Assembly (NCBI GenBank): GCA_905116865.2
Contig: CAJHNH020000797.1
Location: 35,001-99,000, forward strand
Direction of reading: 5' to 3'
Length of the DNA stretch: 64,000 nucleotides
Origin: Candidula unifasciata
Lineage: Eukaryota > Mollusca > Gastropoda > Stylommatophora > Geomitridae
The notes under the pieces are model-generated. The model searched no databases and had not been told where the DNA came from. It worked only from the letters and a program-made list of their open reading frames with translations. The position numbers and the translations under genes were made by a program. Below are positions 13,601-28,300 of this stretch, piece after piece (the first letter of the stretch is position 1; each line of letters opens with the position of its first letter).

Positions 13601-16600
13601 TGGATTCTGTAAAAACAGTGGTACTCGAGAGGCCATAATTTGTTTAAAGATGCTGACTGAAAAATCTATAGAAGTTCAGCAAAATATGTATGCATGTTTT
13701 ATAGATTACAAAAAAGCTTTCGACAGAGTGCAAAATGATCAACTAATTGCAGCTCTTCAAAACATAGGACTAGATGGAAAGGATATCAGACTTATTAGAA
13801 ACTTATACTGGGAGCAAGAAGCCACAGTAAGATATGACAACATCTGCTCATCCCAGATAGAGATCAAGAGAGGAGTAAGACAAGGATGTGTGCTGTCGCC
13901 TAGCCTTTTCAACTTATGTACAGAAACCATTTTTAAAGAAATTGTAGAATTACCAGGACTGAACATCAATGGTAGAATAATAAACAATCTGAGATATGCT
14001 GACCACACAGTGTTGCTAGCAGAGAGTGAGCAGGAGTTGCAAGACCTAGTGGAGCAAGTAAACAGAAGGAGTGCAGAATTTGGATTAGATATTAATTTGA
14101 AAAAGACAAAAACCATGATATTTAGCAAAGAAAATAATCAGCTAACAATGAATATCACAGTGAACGGGGTGAATTTGGAACAAGGTAAAAATATCTTATA
14201 TCTTGGACAAGTAATAACATGTGACGGCAGAAGTGAAACAGAGGTCAAGAAAAGAATAGGGATGGCCAAAAATATTTTCAACAATATGCAAAAGTTACTG
14301 ACATCAAGAGAAATAAGCAATACATTAAAAATGAGAATTGTCAAATGTTATGTATTCTCAACCTTACTGTATGGCACAGAGACATGGACAATGAACAAAC
14401 AACTGGAAAATCATATCAATTCTTTGGAGATGTGGATATACAGAAGATTAGGTCGTATTTCATGGAAACAAAAGCTATCAAATACAGAGGTACTAAGGAA
14501 ATTTTGAGTGAAAAGAGAGTTGTTAGGTGAAATAAAAAAGAGACAAGTGAAATATTTTGGTCACATTAAAAGACATAACAGTATTGTAAAGATCATCCTA
14601 GGGGGAAAGGTTCAAGGTAGGACAGCGAGAGGCAGACAGCGTTACAAGTGGGAGGATAACATCAAGAGATGGACGAACAACAGCATGAGTGAGTGTACAT
14701 CAAGGGCAAGAGACAGGGCTTGTTGGAGATCCATTGCAGCCAACCTTCATTGTAGAGACAGCACCTGATTGATTGATTGAAGTCGTTAAATCAATCATTC
14801 ATTTGTTCTCTAACTCACCCATTCTTGCATTAATCTTTGTATGTGTGTTTTTTTGTTCTCTTCACCAATAGAGATATTTAGCATTGATACACCTCATGTA
14901 CTCAGACAGTCCGATCGAGTGTGGGTGTATTCATGCGATATCAAGACCTACTGAATACACTGATGTTAGTATGGTACCTTTGTCACGGGCTGTCCACCAC
15001 AAATAAGAGCCTGCATCCTGTAATCTGTGCCACCGATACTGTCAATGTATTTGACCACAATGTCTACGTCCTTGGGGCGAATTCCAGAAATATTACATTG
15101 TTCTCTACTGATAGCATTCCAGATCTCCTCTCCTGTTTTCAGTCCGCTTCTACTGTACCAGTCCTGTAAGACCCTCTTCTCTCCCAGACAGAATGTTGTA
15201 AACGGATAGCCACCAGTCCAACCTGTCAGGAATAAAACAAGGTCAGTCCCAGAGTATGAAATACCAATGTGTTTGAAAATGTGTCGGGCTGAGGGAAGGG
15301 ATCTTAATACAATACAGCCTGTGACTACAATGGCAACGTAGCGTAAATGGGTTTGCTCTCATCACAGCTCAGCCATTACAGTCCTCAGACTTCAGCGATC
15401 ACAGCCAGCAGACCTCGACCACCACAGTCAGTAGACCTCAGCGATCACAGTCAGTAGAGCTCAGCGATCACAGTCAGTAGATCTCAGCGATCACAGTCAG
15501 CAGACCTTAGCGATCACAGTCAGTAGACCTTAGCGATCACAGTCCGTAGACCACAGCGATCACAGTCAGTAGATCTCAGCGATCACAGTCAGTAGATCTC
15601 AGCGATCACAGTCAGTAGACCTTAGCGATCACAGTCAGTAGACCTTAGCGATCACAGTCAGTAGACCTTAGCGATCACAGTCCGTAGACCACAGCGATCA
15701 CAGTCAGTAGAGCTCAGCGATCACAGTCAGTAGATCTCAGCGATCACAGTCAGCAGACCACAGCGATCACAGTCAGTAGACCTTAGCGATCACAGTCCGT
15801 AGACCTTAGCGATCACAGTCCGTAGACCTCAGCGATCACAGTCCGTAGACCTTAGCGATCACAGTCCGTAGACCTTAGCGATCACAGTCCGTAGACCTTA
15901 GCGATCACAGTCAGTAGACCTTAGCGATCACAGTCAGTAGACCTCAGCGATCACAGTCAGTAGACCACAGCGATCACAGTCCGTAGAGCTCAGCGATCAC
16001 AGTCAGTAGATCTCAGCGATCACAGTCCGTAGACCTTAGCGATCACAGTCAGTAGACCTTAGCGATCACAGTCCGTAGACCTTAGCGATCACAGTCCGTA
16101 GACCTTAGCGATCACAGTCAGTAGACCTTAGCGATCACAGTCAGTAGACCTTAGCGATCACAGTCCGTAGACCTTAGCGATCACAGTCAGTAGACCTTAG
16201 CGATCACAGTCAGTAGACCACAGCGATCACAGTCCGTAGAGCTCAGCGATCACAGTCCGTAGACCTTAGCGATCACAGTCAGTAGACTTTAGCGATCACA
16301 GTCAATAGACCACAGCGATCACAGTCCGTATACCTCAGCGATCACAATCAGTAGACCTCAACGAACACAGTCAGTAGAGCTCAGCGATCACAGTCAGTAG
16401 AGCTCAGCGATCACAGTCAGTAGACCTCAGCGATCACAGTCAGTATAGCTCAGCGATCACAGTCCGTAGACCTTAGCGATCACAGTCAGTAGACCACAGC
16501 GATCACAGTCAGTAGACCACAGCGATCACAGTCAGTAGACCTCAGCGATCACAGTCAGTAGAGTTCAGCGATCACAGTCAGTAGAGCTCAGCGATCACAG

Positions 16601-19600
16601 TCAGTAGAGCTCAGCGATCACAGTCAGTAGAGCTCAGCGATCACAGTCAGTAGAGCTCAGCGATCACAGTCAGTAGAGCTCAGCGATCACAGTCAGTAGA
16701 CCTTAGGGATCACAGTCAGCACACCTCGGCGATCACAGTCAGTAGAGCTCAGCGATCACAAACAGTAGAGCTCAGGGATCACAGTCAGCAGAACTAAGCG
16801 ATCACAGTCAGTAGAGCTCAGCGATCACACTCAACAGAAATCAGCAATCACAGTCAGCAGATCTCATCGATTACAGTCAACAGAACTCAGCGATTACAGT
16901 GAGCAGAACTTAGCGATCAGTCAGCAGAACTCAGCGATCAGTCAGCAGAACTCAGCGATCAGTCAGCAGAACTCAGCGATCACAGTCAGTAGACCTTAGC
17001 GATCACACTCAACAGAAATCAGCAATCACAGTCAGCAGATCTCAGCGATTACAGTCAGCAGAACTCAGCGATTACAGTCAGCAGAACTCAGCGATCACAG
17101 TCAGCAGATCTCAGCGATCACAGTCAGCAGAACTCAGCGATTACAGTCAGCAGAATTCAGCGATCAGTCAGCAGAACTCAGCGATCACAGTCAGTAGACC
17201 TTAGCGATCACAGTCAGCAGACCTCGGCGATTACAGTCAGTAGACGTCAGCGGAATCGGCTAAAGAAAGTGCAATATGAAGCCTTTATAATTATTCTCAG
17301 GTACACACCAGACACTTATGTCACGCCAGGCGATATATCCTCAACTTGCTAGACATGGTTATTAGGCACAAGGTAACCTAGGCCGGGCGGTACCTGGCTG
17401 TTGCTGCAAGCACTTTAAGAGGAGCGATTAATAAAATGGCAGAAGTGGAGGACACCTTAGCCTAATCGGCAGAAACAGCAGAAAGAATCATATGCACATT
17501 GCGGTAATAATCACTCCTGACAGGTGTTGCACATAATGGAGCCAAACAGTTGCTGATGCTGAAATAAGACTTCACTCGACGAGGTGGTCATCTATACGGA
17601 TGTTTAAGTGTTCTGGGGTACTGTTTGAGTGATAGAATAAAGGGCAGGGGAATGATAAATAGTCGAAAAGAAGAAAGTCGTGCATTCAGTTCAACTACTT
17701 CTATCATGACAATCTACATAGCAGCTATGCCGTGCATGGTCCCACTGAGATGGCTGCTAGTTCGGATCGATGAGCAAGGAGGCAATATGGACAAATAGCA
17801 AGTAGTGTAAAAGACTTGCATAAATACAGCCGAGCTTTATCAAAGGATAAAGGAAGAGGTTAATTAAACAATCGATAAGATCAAAATGAAACAGGAAATG
17901 CTTACAAACGAAAACATGGACTCAAATGGCTATTAACGAACAAAACACAAGAAAAAATGGGCACAAAATACAGAAGAAAATTTGAACTAAGAAGACACAA
18001 ACAATAGATTGCATAATTTATTGCCTGGCATATTTCGCTGTATCTCGTCAGTAACAATGACATAAATGAAGCAAATAAGTGAATTCTTTATAACTGAAGT
18101 ACAATTTCAACAATGATCAAATATGACTGTTTTTAGAAGGGCAGCCATAAATTAGAACGATCTCTTTCTGAATACAGAGTTCCGGGCGCAGTTGGCGAAT
18201 CGCGGAAGCTTCGATAAATCTTAGCTTTCTGAAATTGATTGAAGGATTTAAAATGATCTGTCTTTAGCCACCACGTGTCCAGATTTTACAAGATGGCAGA
18301 TGTCTATCCATAGACAAGAGAAGTTCCATTCTACTCTAAGAATGTTGCAAGTGGTCTACGATGGGTGGAAATTCCTATGACAAAGTTTAACACGTCACCC
18401 ACTTGTGGTCCGAAGGCTGTAAGGTGGTTAAAAGGACCAACTGCAAATCAGCGTCAGGGTCAACGGTATCCCTTACGTTGTCTATGAACTCTAAGCAGTA
18501 ATGTTCTTCTCGATAAGTTATGTTTGCAATAATGAGGTTGGGTATTAAACATAAATTATGTACTCAAGCACTTATGGATGAACTCGAATACGAAGAGGGA
18601 CGCATAAAAAATGTAAGACAAATAGATGGACTTCCGGCCAAAATGGAGAAAAGGCTGGCAAAATGTTAAGCTTTGAAACAATTTTTTCTCAGACAGCGCT
18701 TTGCTAATGCAGTTTCCACATAAAAACGATTGTCCACGGTTTCGCTTCCTGAGCTACTGAGTTTAGTGCTTGGTTGTGCCCTGTGAGCTGTGTTTTTCTG
18801 ATGGAATGCATTTCATTTGTGCAGGTGTCGTGTCTTGTTGTTCAATATGGCCGATGGCTGGTTTTCGTGTGAGCTGATGAAAAACCTTATGTAAGAATTC
18901 GACGTGTGTATAGTAACCAACTTATCGTGCCCGACTACTTCCATCAACGACAAACTGCATTTTTGGGTGGCGACGGTTGGCTTTGGCACCTCGAGCAACT
19001 GAAATACGCATTTACAGCGTGCACATATTTCATATTTTTCATATGCGACAGTGAGGGTTCATTTGATTCACACTGGCACAGGAACGGAGCAAGTATGGCT
19101 ACACCCGAATGCTGTGATGTTGAAACCTCGACTAACAAACTAACTAGACAAACGGACGAATTAGCAGAAATAGTAAAAATATAAGGGGGGGGGGATGCAG
19201 TCAAGCTAATACAAGGAATTCCAGAGAAAGTTTACTTAAAAGCTCAAAAAAATAAAGATCTGTATACTCTCCTCTACTCGTTGTTAATTTTTTTGTAGTT
19301 TGACAAAGACTGCCCGGCCGAAAAGTTATGTTATTTGTGTTGTTTTGTGCACGTTTTTATGCTTTTCCATTTTGTTGAGCTTTTAAGTCAAATTTCTCTG
19401 GAATTACTTGAATTAGCAGAAAGCGGACCAAATTAGAGAAAACCTGGGTTACGGGCTTAAAATGTTCTAGAACCGGAGGTAGAAAAAGTCCGAAATGATC
19501 AAGAATGACCAGTCTTGGTTTCATTTTGGTACGAGTCTTTTGTCGACATTTATGTGGATGAGGGACCAATGCTAAACGAATTTGATCGCTAGTGGACGCG

Positions 19601-22324
19601 TGTCCCTGAGTCTGAATTTGAATTTTCTGAAATTCTGGCTATCCCATCAGTCTGACTTCCAATCAAGCCTGGGCCTCATTGTCTGCTATCAGTGGGACTG
19701 GTTGGTTTGCAAATGTCAAAGCTGCTACGTGGACTGTTTGTTTCTGTACAGTTAACGTATATCTGATATACTTAGTGATGCTGTGTGAAATGTCAGGGTT
19801 TTACTACCCAAGATGTTTTTAGCTCATGGTGCATTGGACGACAAGTCAGCAGTGTTTGAATGAATAAAAAAATTGACAACAATATCATCTGTGTGCATCG
19901 TTCGTTGTTCAAACTATTGAGCTATTTGTCAGTGTACAACTGAGAAGACTGCAAATGATGGAGCCCAGTGTGCTTGAAGGCGTGAAAACGTTTCTTTACT
20001 TCACTATGTTATTTACAGAACGTTGCAGAACCGACTCCAGCACATGTTTCTTTTTTTTTCATCTATTTGTGATTTTAAATTTTACGTTCAATAGTTCGCC
20101 ATTGAGACTAAACGGACGGCTCTCGATACAACATACCACGATAGAAACCAAAGCAAAGCTGTCTGTTTTCAAATCGTGCTGAGATGAATTCCAGCACTTC
20201 GGAATTATGAAATGCGCTCTCAGCGCATTAAGGCACAGATAAGGACCTTGTGTTGACGAAATTCTAATATCGCTTCTGTGTAGCACCAATTGTTAGGCAA
20301 GAGATATCATCGATTACCTTTACACGCGTACTTGACATTTACAATTCAGAAAGGTACTCGTTTAGTTAATATATTATATAAATGTAGATATTTACCCAGG
20401 CTACGATCGCAATAGAAGACACTTGTACCACTTTGGACATTTTTGGAAAATGCTGTGTCAGCAGCAATATCAATAGCTTCAGCTTGTGTTCGAGGTACCA
20501 GCTTGGAGTAGCCAGTGCTGCCCGATGTACTAAACACGTAGTGGATATCTTGGGGTCTCACTGAAAGATCAATGAAGATGTCGTCAGTGCTGTCCTGTAG
20601 GTCTTCAAGAAACGGCTTGCGAGATCTGTTAAAGCAAATGTATACGTTCTCTGTAAGCAGACATTACATATAAACTCGTACAGAAAAACCTGCTACATTT
20701 CACAGTGCTACACAGGGGTTCCGACATTGATGATCTCTCATAGTGCTACGCAGGGGTTCCGACATTGATGATTTCTCATAGTGCTACACAGGAAGTTTCG
20801 ACATTGATGATTTCTCACAGTGCTACACAGGTGTTCCGACATTGATGATCTCTCATAGTGCTACACAGGGGTTCCGACATTGATGATCTCTCACAGTGCT
20901 ACACAGGTGTTCCGGCATTGATGATCTCTCATAGTACTACACAGGGGTTCCTAAGGAAGGACTATTTACCAATGAAGAAGTCCATATTTGAAAGAAGATA
21001 ATTTGCATAGAGGGGTACGGGATGTGGACGGAACTACTAGCAGAGGGGTGCTCTGCTGGTTACGTGACAGATAATAATAGGTTTATGAAAAATAAATTAT
21101 TTTTTTAGGTTGTTGTAAAATAATATACAAAAAGAAATATAAACATCAATAGAGCAGAGCAGGTATGTTTGCTGGTGAGTGATATTTATTATCTTAGGTC
21201 ATGGGGAATGATAATAAAAGATAGATACTAATAATAAATTTTTTCAGAGGCTAGTTATACACATTAGGGAAACAGGATAACAAGTCTGTCCTTGCGACGG
21301 ATCCCAAATAATCAAAGGAATAAGGGTACACCACATTATACACCAAACGAATTAGTGAATTTGGTTAAATGGATGGAGAAAATACGTTTTGTTAGCAAAG
21401 AACAGGATTACGCGAGCTGGTTGGGCAGCCTATGCTTAGTTTGGAGGTGAAGATGATGAAATAAATAAAAATAAGATGAATAAGAGGAAGAAGAACACAT
21501 AGACAAAGAAGACGAACTAGGAGGATGAGAGGGAGGAGTGTGTGGTGCATGAATATATCTACAATATGTCCACACAACTCCGTGGCTTAGGCGTTGTGAG
21601 TCCGACTCGTAATCTAGCGTACCGCGATCGAAAGCCACTGCAGGCTGCGTGGATTTTTATCTTGGTATTTGGCGTCGCAGGTTTACCCAGCCTAAAATGG
21701 GTACCAGGATGGGCTGTCCAGGGGAAGTAAAGACAGCCGGCGTAATGCTGACCACATTACCCACAGAGTGCTGATGGTCTGTAAAAATGTGGGTGCTCTG
21801 TCCATATGCCTGATAAGCCTAAAGGCGTGGAACGGGATCTTGACTTTACTTACATTACTATGTCCAAACAATCAACAACATTTAAACAGACCAGACTTAT
21901 TACACAGGGAAGTTTACCTACCCCTGGCTATGTCTAGAAACTGTTATTACTGTGGTCAAGTCAGGTATCTTGTCACATGACAACTTAGTGATGTCAAATG
22001 ACATATTTCCTGTGATGTAAGGATTGAAAATCCGCCAATCCGAAGATTCGTCGGCTGGTTTTAATACAATCCCCTTGGATCGGCTATTTTTAGCCGACAG
22101 ATAAAAGTCGGAACCATCAGCTAAAAGAATCTGTGGAGATATAGATAATTAGTTTTACAGTTACAGAAGTGGGTAAGGCTTATAGCAACAAAGAAATTAT
22201 ACTGTCCATGTAAAGAGGTTTATCTTTAACTTTAACTGCTAGAAATATCTCCACAAAGCAGTTTTTATGAGGTAACCTATGACCAACGCCTTCTCTTATA
22301 AATAGAGTAGGCCTTGCCTATGAC

Positions 22325-22359
<35 letters not shown>

Positions 22360-25300
22360 CCTGTATGGATGGCAGTGTCGGTTCGTGTAAGGCGTATAAA
22401 GGACTTCCAGGGAAAATTGTCAATAGCCAGCTGACCGCTGGTTCTCTTCAAAGTTATTTGTTTGCAGATAGGTTTTGCTGACGCAAATTTCCCATTTCAG
22501 GAAAACAGGAAATCCGTCACCCAACACTGTGTGCGACAACGTGAGATAAGATTTTTCAGTGGAATTTTTTTTTTTTCTGTTGCGCTAGAAGCGTTCTGTT
22601 GACTGCCTTAAAATTACTATCAGAGATTACTATCAGAGTAGTGTACTTCTGTTCTGGGGTTCAATGCCTGCTTTTGTAACTACCAGTTTGCACTAACAGT
22701 CACTGACATTCTGCTGTCAGACTGTTAGCGTTGGTAAATCTGTTCGCTACCATATGCAAATTTACATTGCGTGTGCAAGCTTCCAGATTTGTTGCGACTG
22801 ACAAGAGTTTTCCCAGTTTTCAAAAGGGATAGTGAAAGATATCTTGTGTAATTCCCAGTGGCCCGGGTACAAAGCATTCAGGGGACGATCGGTCTGCAGT
22901 GATGTTGGAACCTCGACTACGACTAATTATTGTACGTGTGGTATTGTCCCCAGCTGTAACGTGTAAGCGTGGCATTGTCCCCAGCTGTAACGTATAAGCG
23001 TGGCATAGTCTCTAGCTGTAACGTGTAAGCGTGGCATTGTCCCCAGCTGTAACGTGTAAGCGTGGCATTGTCCCCAGCTGTAACGTGTGTGAGTAGTAAT
23101 GACTCTATCTGAGTGTATGAGTTGTAATGTGTAAGCGCACTAATGTCCCCAGCCTTTACTTTTATGTGTGATAGTGTCCCTAGCTGTAACGTGTAAACGT
23201 GGTAATATCCCTAGATGTAACATGTATGAGCAGTAATGACTCTAGTTGGGTGAATGAGTGGTAATATTCTTAGATGTATCATGTATGAGCAGTAATGACT
23301 CTAGTTGGGTGTATGAGTGATAATATTCTTAGATGTATCATGTATGAGCAGTAATGACTCTAGTTGGGTGTATGAGTGATAATATTCTTAGATGTATAAT
23401 GTATGAGCAGTAATGACTCTAGTTGGGTGAATGAGTGGTAATATTCTTAGATGTATCATGTATGAGCAGTAATGACTCTAGTTGGGTGTATGAGTGATAA
23501 TATTCTTAGATGTATCATGTATGAGCAGTAATGACTCTAGTTGGGTGTATGAGTGGTAATATTCTGAGATGGATCATGTATGAGCAGTAATGACTCTAGT
23601 TGGGTGTATGAGTGATAATATTCTTAGATATATCATGTAAGAGCAGTAATGACTCTAGAGAGTGATTGAGTGTTAATATCCTTAGATGTAACATGCATGA
23701 GTAGTAATGACTCTAGAGAGTGATTGAGTGGGAATATCATGAAATGTAACACGTATGAATAGTAATGACTCTATAGAGTGATTGAGTGTGAATATCATTA
23801 AATGTAACATGTATGAGTAGTAATGACTCTATAGAGTGATTGAGTGTGAATATCCCTAAATGAAACATGTATGAGTAGTAGTAACTCTAGCTAAGTGTGT
23901 AAGTTGTACTGTCCCTAGAGGTAACACCTCTTAGCAGTAGAGCTGTACCGAATAGGTGATTATCACTATTCGGCCGAATACGAATAACGGGACCAACTAT
24001 GCGGTCGAATACGAATAGTGTATAGTGAATAGACTAGATCTTTAAAAAAACATTCATAATGTTAAATGTACGCTGAACTTTTACTTTACAAAATGCACAG
24101 AATAGTCTTCTTCTTTCTCTTCAGCCTTCTGAACTCTTGAAGTTCATTGCTGCAGATATCACCCGACTCTATTAACCTCTCTGGTTGCCCTTCTCTTTCC
24201 AACTATCACACCAAGTGTTTGCAGGTCTGTGTGGACATTATCTCTACATCGTCTTCTTGGTCTGCCTCGTGGTCTACGACCATTCATCTACCTCGTGTAT
24301 ACAGTTTTTACTTCTCTGTCACCTGACATTCTCTCAATATGTCTCAACTAATTTAGTCTACTAGCTCTCACGATGTCAATGATCAATGATGATATAAACA
24401 GATTATGAATTTCATTGTCGCCTCTCACTCTCCATTCCCCGCTGTTTGCATCTTTGATGTGTTAAAAGATTCGTTGTAAGACTCTGTTTTCGAAAATCTG
24501 TAATAAGGCTTCATTTCCTTTCGTTGTGCCCCAAGTTTCAGAGCCATATAAAAAAGACTGATCTTATCAACGTTTTAAATATTTTGATCTTAGTGTTGCG
24601 TGACAGACACTTTGACTTTAGTAGATTGATTTTCATATTATCGACTTGTATGTGGCCAGAGTTTAGATTCTTTTCCTGTCTAGTTAGTATTCGTACAGAA
24701 TAGTAAACATTTAAAAACATTTTATGTTTTGCATCCTTTAGTCTGTCTATGGTAATAACAAGTAATTAAACTTGTAAATTGTCACTAACCGCTTAGTTAA
24801 TCCATGAAAGGTGCATTAGCTATCAACAAAACCAATCGTTCCATGTTGTCAGCATTAAGGCAGTGTATGCAGAAGCAGGTGTAAGGTAACCACTATTCGT
24901 ATTCGGCCTAACCGCAAGTCGGTCGAATATCGAATAGTTACTAGGTCCACAATTCGGCCCCTAAGCGAATACAAAGCGAATGTTCGGAACAGCTCCAATT
25001 AGCAGTAATGATTCTAGTTGAGTCTATGCGTGGTAATTCCTCTAGATGTAACATTTATGAGCAGTAATGATTCTAGTTGAGTCTATGCGTGGTAATTCCT
25101 CTAGATGTAACATTTATGAGCAGTAATTATTCTAGTTGAGTCTATGCGTGGTAATTCCTCTAGATGTAACATTTATGAGCAGTAATGATTCTAGTTGAGT
25201 CTATGCGTGGTAATTCCTCTAGATGTAACATTTATGAGCAGTAATGATTCTAGTTGAGTCTATGCGTGGTAATTCCCCTAGATGTAACATTTATGAGCAG

Positions 25301-28300
25301 TAATGATTCTAGTTGAGTCTATGCGTGGTAATTCCCCTAGATGTAACATTTATGAGCAGTAATGATTCTAGTTGAGTCTATGCGTGGTAATTCCTCTAGA
25401 TGTAACATTTATGAGCAGTAATTATTCTAGTTGAGTCTATGCGTGGTAATTCCTCTAGATGTAACATTTATGAGCAGTAATGATTCTAGTTGAGTCTATG
25501 CGTGGTAATTCCTCTAGATGTAACATTTATGAGCAGTAATTATTCTAGTTGAGTCTATGCGTGGTAATTCCCCTAGATGTAACATTTATGAGCAGTAATG
25601 ATTCTAGTTGAGTCTATGCGTGGTAATTCCCCTAGATGTAACATTTATGAGCAGTAATGATTCTAGTTGAGTCTATGCGTGGTAATTCCTCTAGATGTAA
25701 CATTTATGAGCAGTAATGATTCTAGTTGAGTCTGTGCGTGGTAATTCCTCTAGATGTAACATTTATGAGCAGTAATGATTCTAGTTGAGTCTATGCGTGG
25801 TAATTCCTCTAGATGTAACATTTATGAGCAGTAATTATTCTAGTTGAGTCTATGCGTGGTAATTCCTCTAGATGTAACATTTATGAGCAGTAATGATTCT
25901 AGTTGAGTCTATGCGTGGTAATTCCTCTAGATGTAACATTTATGAGCAGTAATGATTCTAGTTGAGTCTATGCGTGGTAATTCCTCTAGATGTAACATTT
26001 ATGAGCAGTAATGATTCTAGTTGAGTCTATGCGTGGTAATTCCTCTAGATGTAACATTTATGAGCAGTGATGATTCTAGTTGAGTCTATGCGTGGTAATT
26101 CCCATAGATGTAACATTTATGAGCAGTAATGATTCTAGTTGAGTCTATGCGTGGTAATTCCCCTAGATGTAACATTTATGAGCAGTAATGATTCTAGTTG
26201 AGTCTATGCGTGGTAATTCCTCTAGATGTAACATTTATGAGCAGTAATTATTCTAGTTGAGTCTATGCGTGGTAATTCCTCTAGATGTAACATTTATGAG
26301 CAGTAATGATTCTAGTTGAGTCTATGCGTGGTAATTCCTCTAGATGTAACATTTATGAGCAGTAATGATTCTAGTTGAGTCTATGCGTGGTAATTCCCCT
26401 AGATGTAACATTTATGAGCAGTAATGATTCTAGTTGAGTCTATGCGTGGTAATTCCCCTAGATGTAACATTTATGAGCAGTAATGATTCTAGTTGAGTCT
26501 ATGCGTGGTAATTCCTCTAGATGTAACATTTATGAGCAGTAATTATTCTAGTTGAGTCTATGCGTGGTAATTCCTCTAGATGTAACATTTATGAGCAGTA
26601 ATGATTCTAGTTGAGTCTATGCGTGGTAATTCCTCTAGATGTAACATTTATGAGCAGTAATGATTCTAGTTGAGTCTATGCGTGGTAATTCCCCTAGATG
26701 TAACATTTATGAGCAGTAATGATTCTAGTTGAGTCTATGCGTGGTAATTCCCCTAGATGTAACATTTATGAGCAGTAATGATTCTAGTTGAGTCTATGCG
26801 TGGTAATTCCTCTAGATGTAACATTTATGAGCAGTAATGATTCTAGTTGAGTCTATGCGTGGTAATTCCTATAGATGTAACATTTATGAGCAGTAATGAT
26901 TCTAGTTGAGTCTATGCGTGGTAATTCCCCTAGATGTAACATTTATGAGCAGTAATGATTCTAGTTGAGTCTATGCGTGGTAATTCCCCTAGATGTAACA
27001 TTTATGAGCAGTAATGATTCTAGTTGAGTCTATGCGTGGTAATTCCCCTAGATGTAACATTTATGAGCAGTAATGATTCTAGTTGAGTCTATGCGTGGTA
27101 ATTCCCCTAGATGTAACATTTATGAGCAGTAATGATTCTAGTTGAGTCTATGCGTGGTAATTCCCATAGATGTAACATTTATGAGCAGTAATGATTCTAG
27201 TTGAGTCTATGCGTGGTAATTCCTCTAGATGTAACATTTATGAGCAGTAATGATTCTAGTTGAGTCTATGCGTGGTAATTCCCATAGATGTAACATTTAT
27301 GAGCAGTAATGATTCTAGTTGAGTCTATGCGTGGTAATTCCCCTAGATGTAACATTTATGAGCAGTAATGATTCTAGTTGAGTCTATGCGTGGTAATTCC
27401 CATAGATGTAACATTTATGAGCAGTAATGATTCTAGTTGAGTCTATGCGTGGTAATTCCCCTAGATGTAATATTTATGAGCAGTAATGATTCTAGTTGAG
27501 TCTATGCGTGGTAATTCCCATAGATGTAACATTTATGAGCAGTAATGATTCTAGTTGAGTCTATGCGTGGTAATTCCCCTAGATGTAACATTTATGAGCA
27601 GTAAGGACTCTAGCTGAGCATATGAGTGGTAAGGTCCCTATAGTTAACATCTATGAATAGTAATGACTCGCTGTCAGGGTATGAGTAGTTATGTCCCTTG
27701 ATGTAACGCGTATACCTAACAATGCCCTCTAAATCAGTGAGAAAGTACTCTTCACACTGTTAACTGGAGTAAACGTTTCGTGTTTCTTTAACATGCAAAC
27801 ACATACACGCACACAGACACAAAGCAGACACACAGACTAACACAGAACCCACGCCCCCCCCCCCCTCGCTTCCCATACACACACACACACACACACAAGT
27901 GTCTGTGAATGAAGCTAACTAGATGAGGGGACACAAGGTGTTAGATGTGCGCTCTCTGTCAATTCCAACACGGATCTTATATAAAAACAATTATTGTCAA
28001 TGAAACAGTCAAGGTAAACAGTGGCAGTATTGACAAACAGAAAGCAGATACCTTAAAAAAAATAACTGGTAACTATTTAACTTACCTGTCCATTCATGCA
28101 CGTGCATCCGGCCAGAGTAATGCCAAGGTCAGTGATCATCCGTTCAGGTGAGTTAGGTAAGGTGTTTAAAATAACGTCGTTTCGTGAGAAACCGTATCGA
28201 TGACGTAATCTATCGGCAAACCTCCCAGCTAACCTAAAGACTTGCACACAGGTGAACGAGGTTCGCTTCTCTCCATCATAGAACACAAATAATTCTCTGT

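Noticed and set aside
15368..17250. CRISPR-like array
   Set aside because: The repeat is 23 bp with no unique spacers, and the genome is eukaryotic. It is a plain minisatellite.
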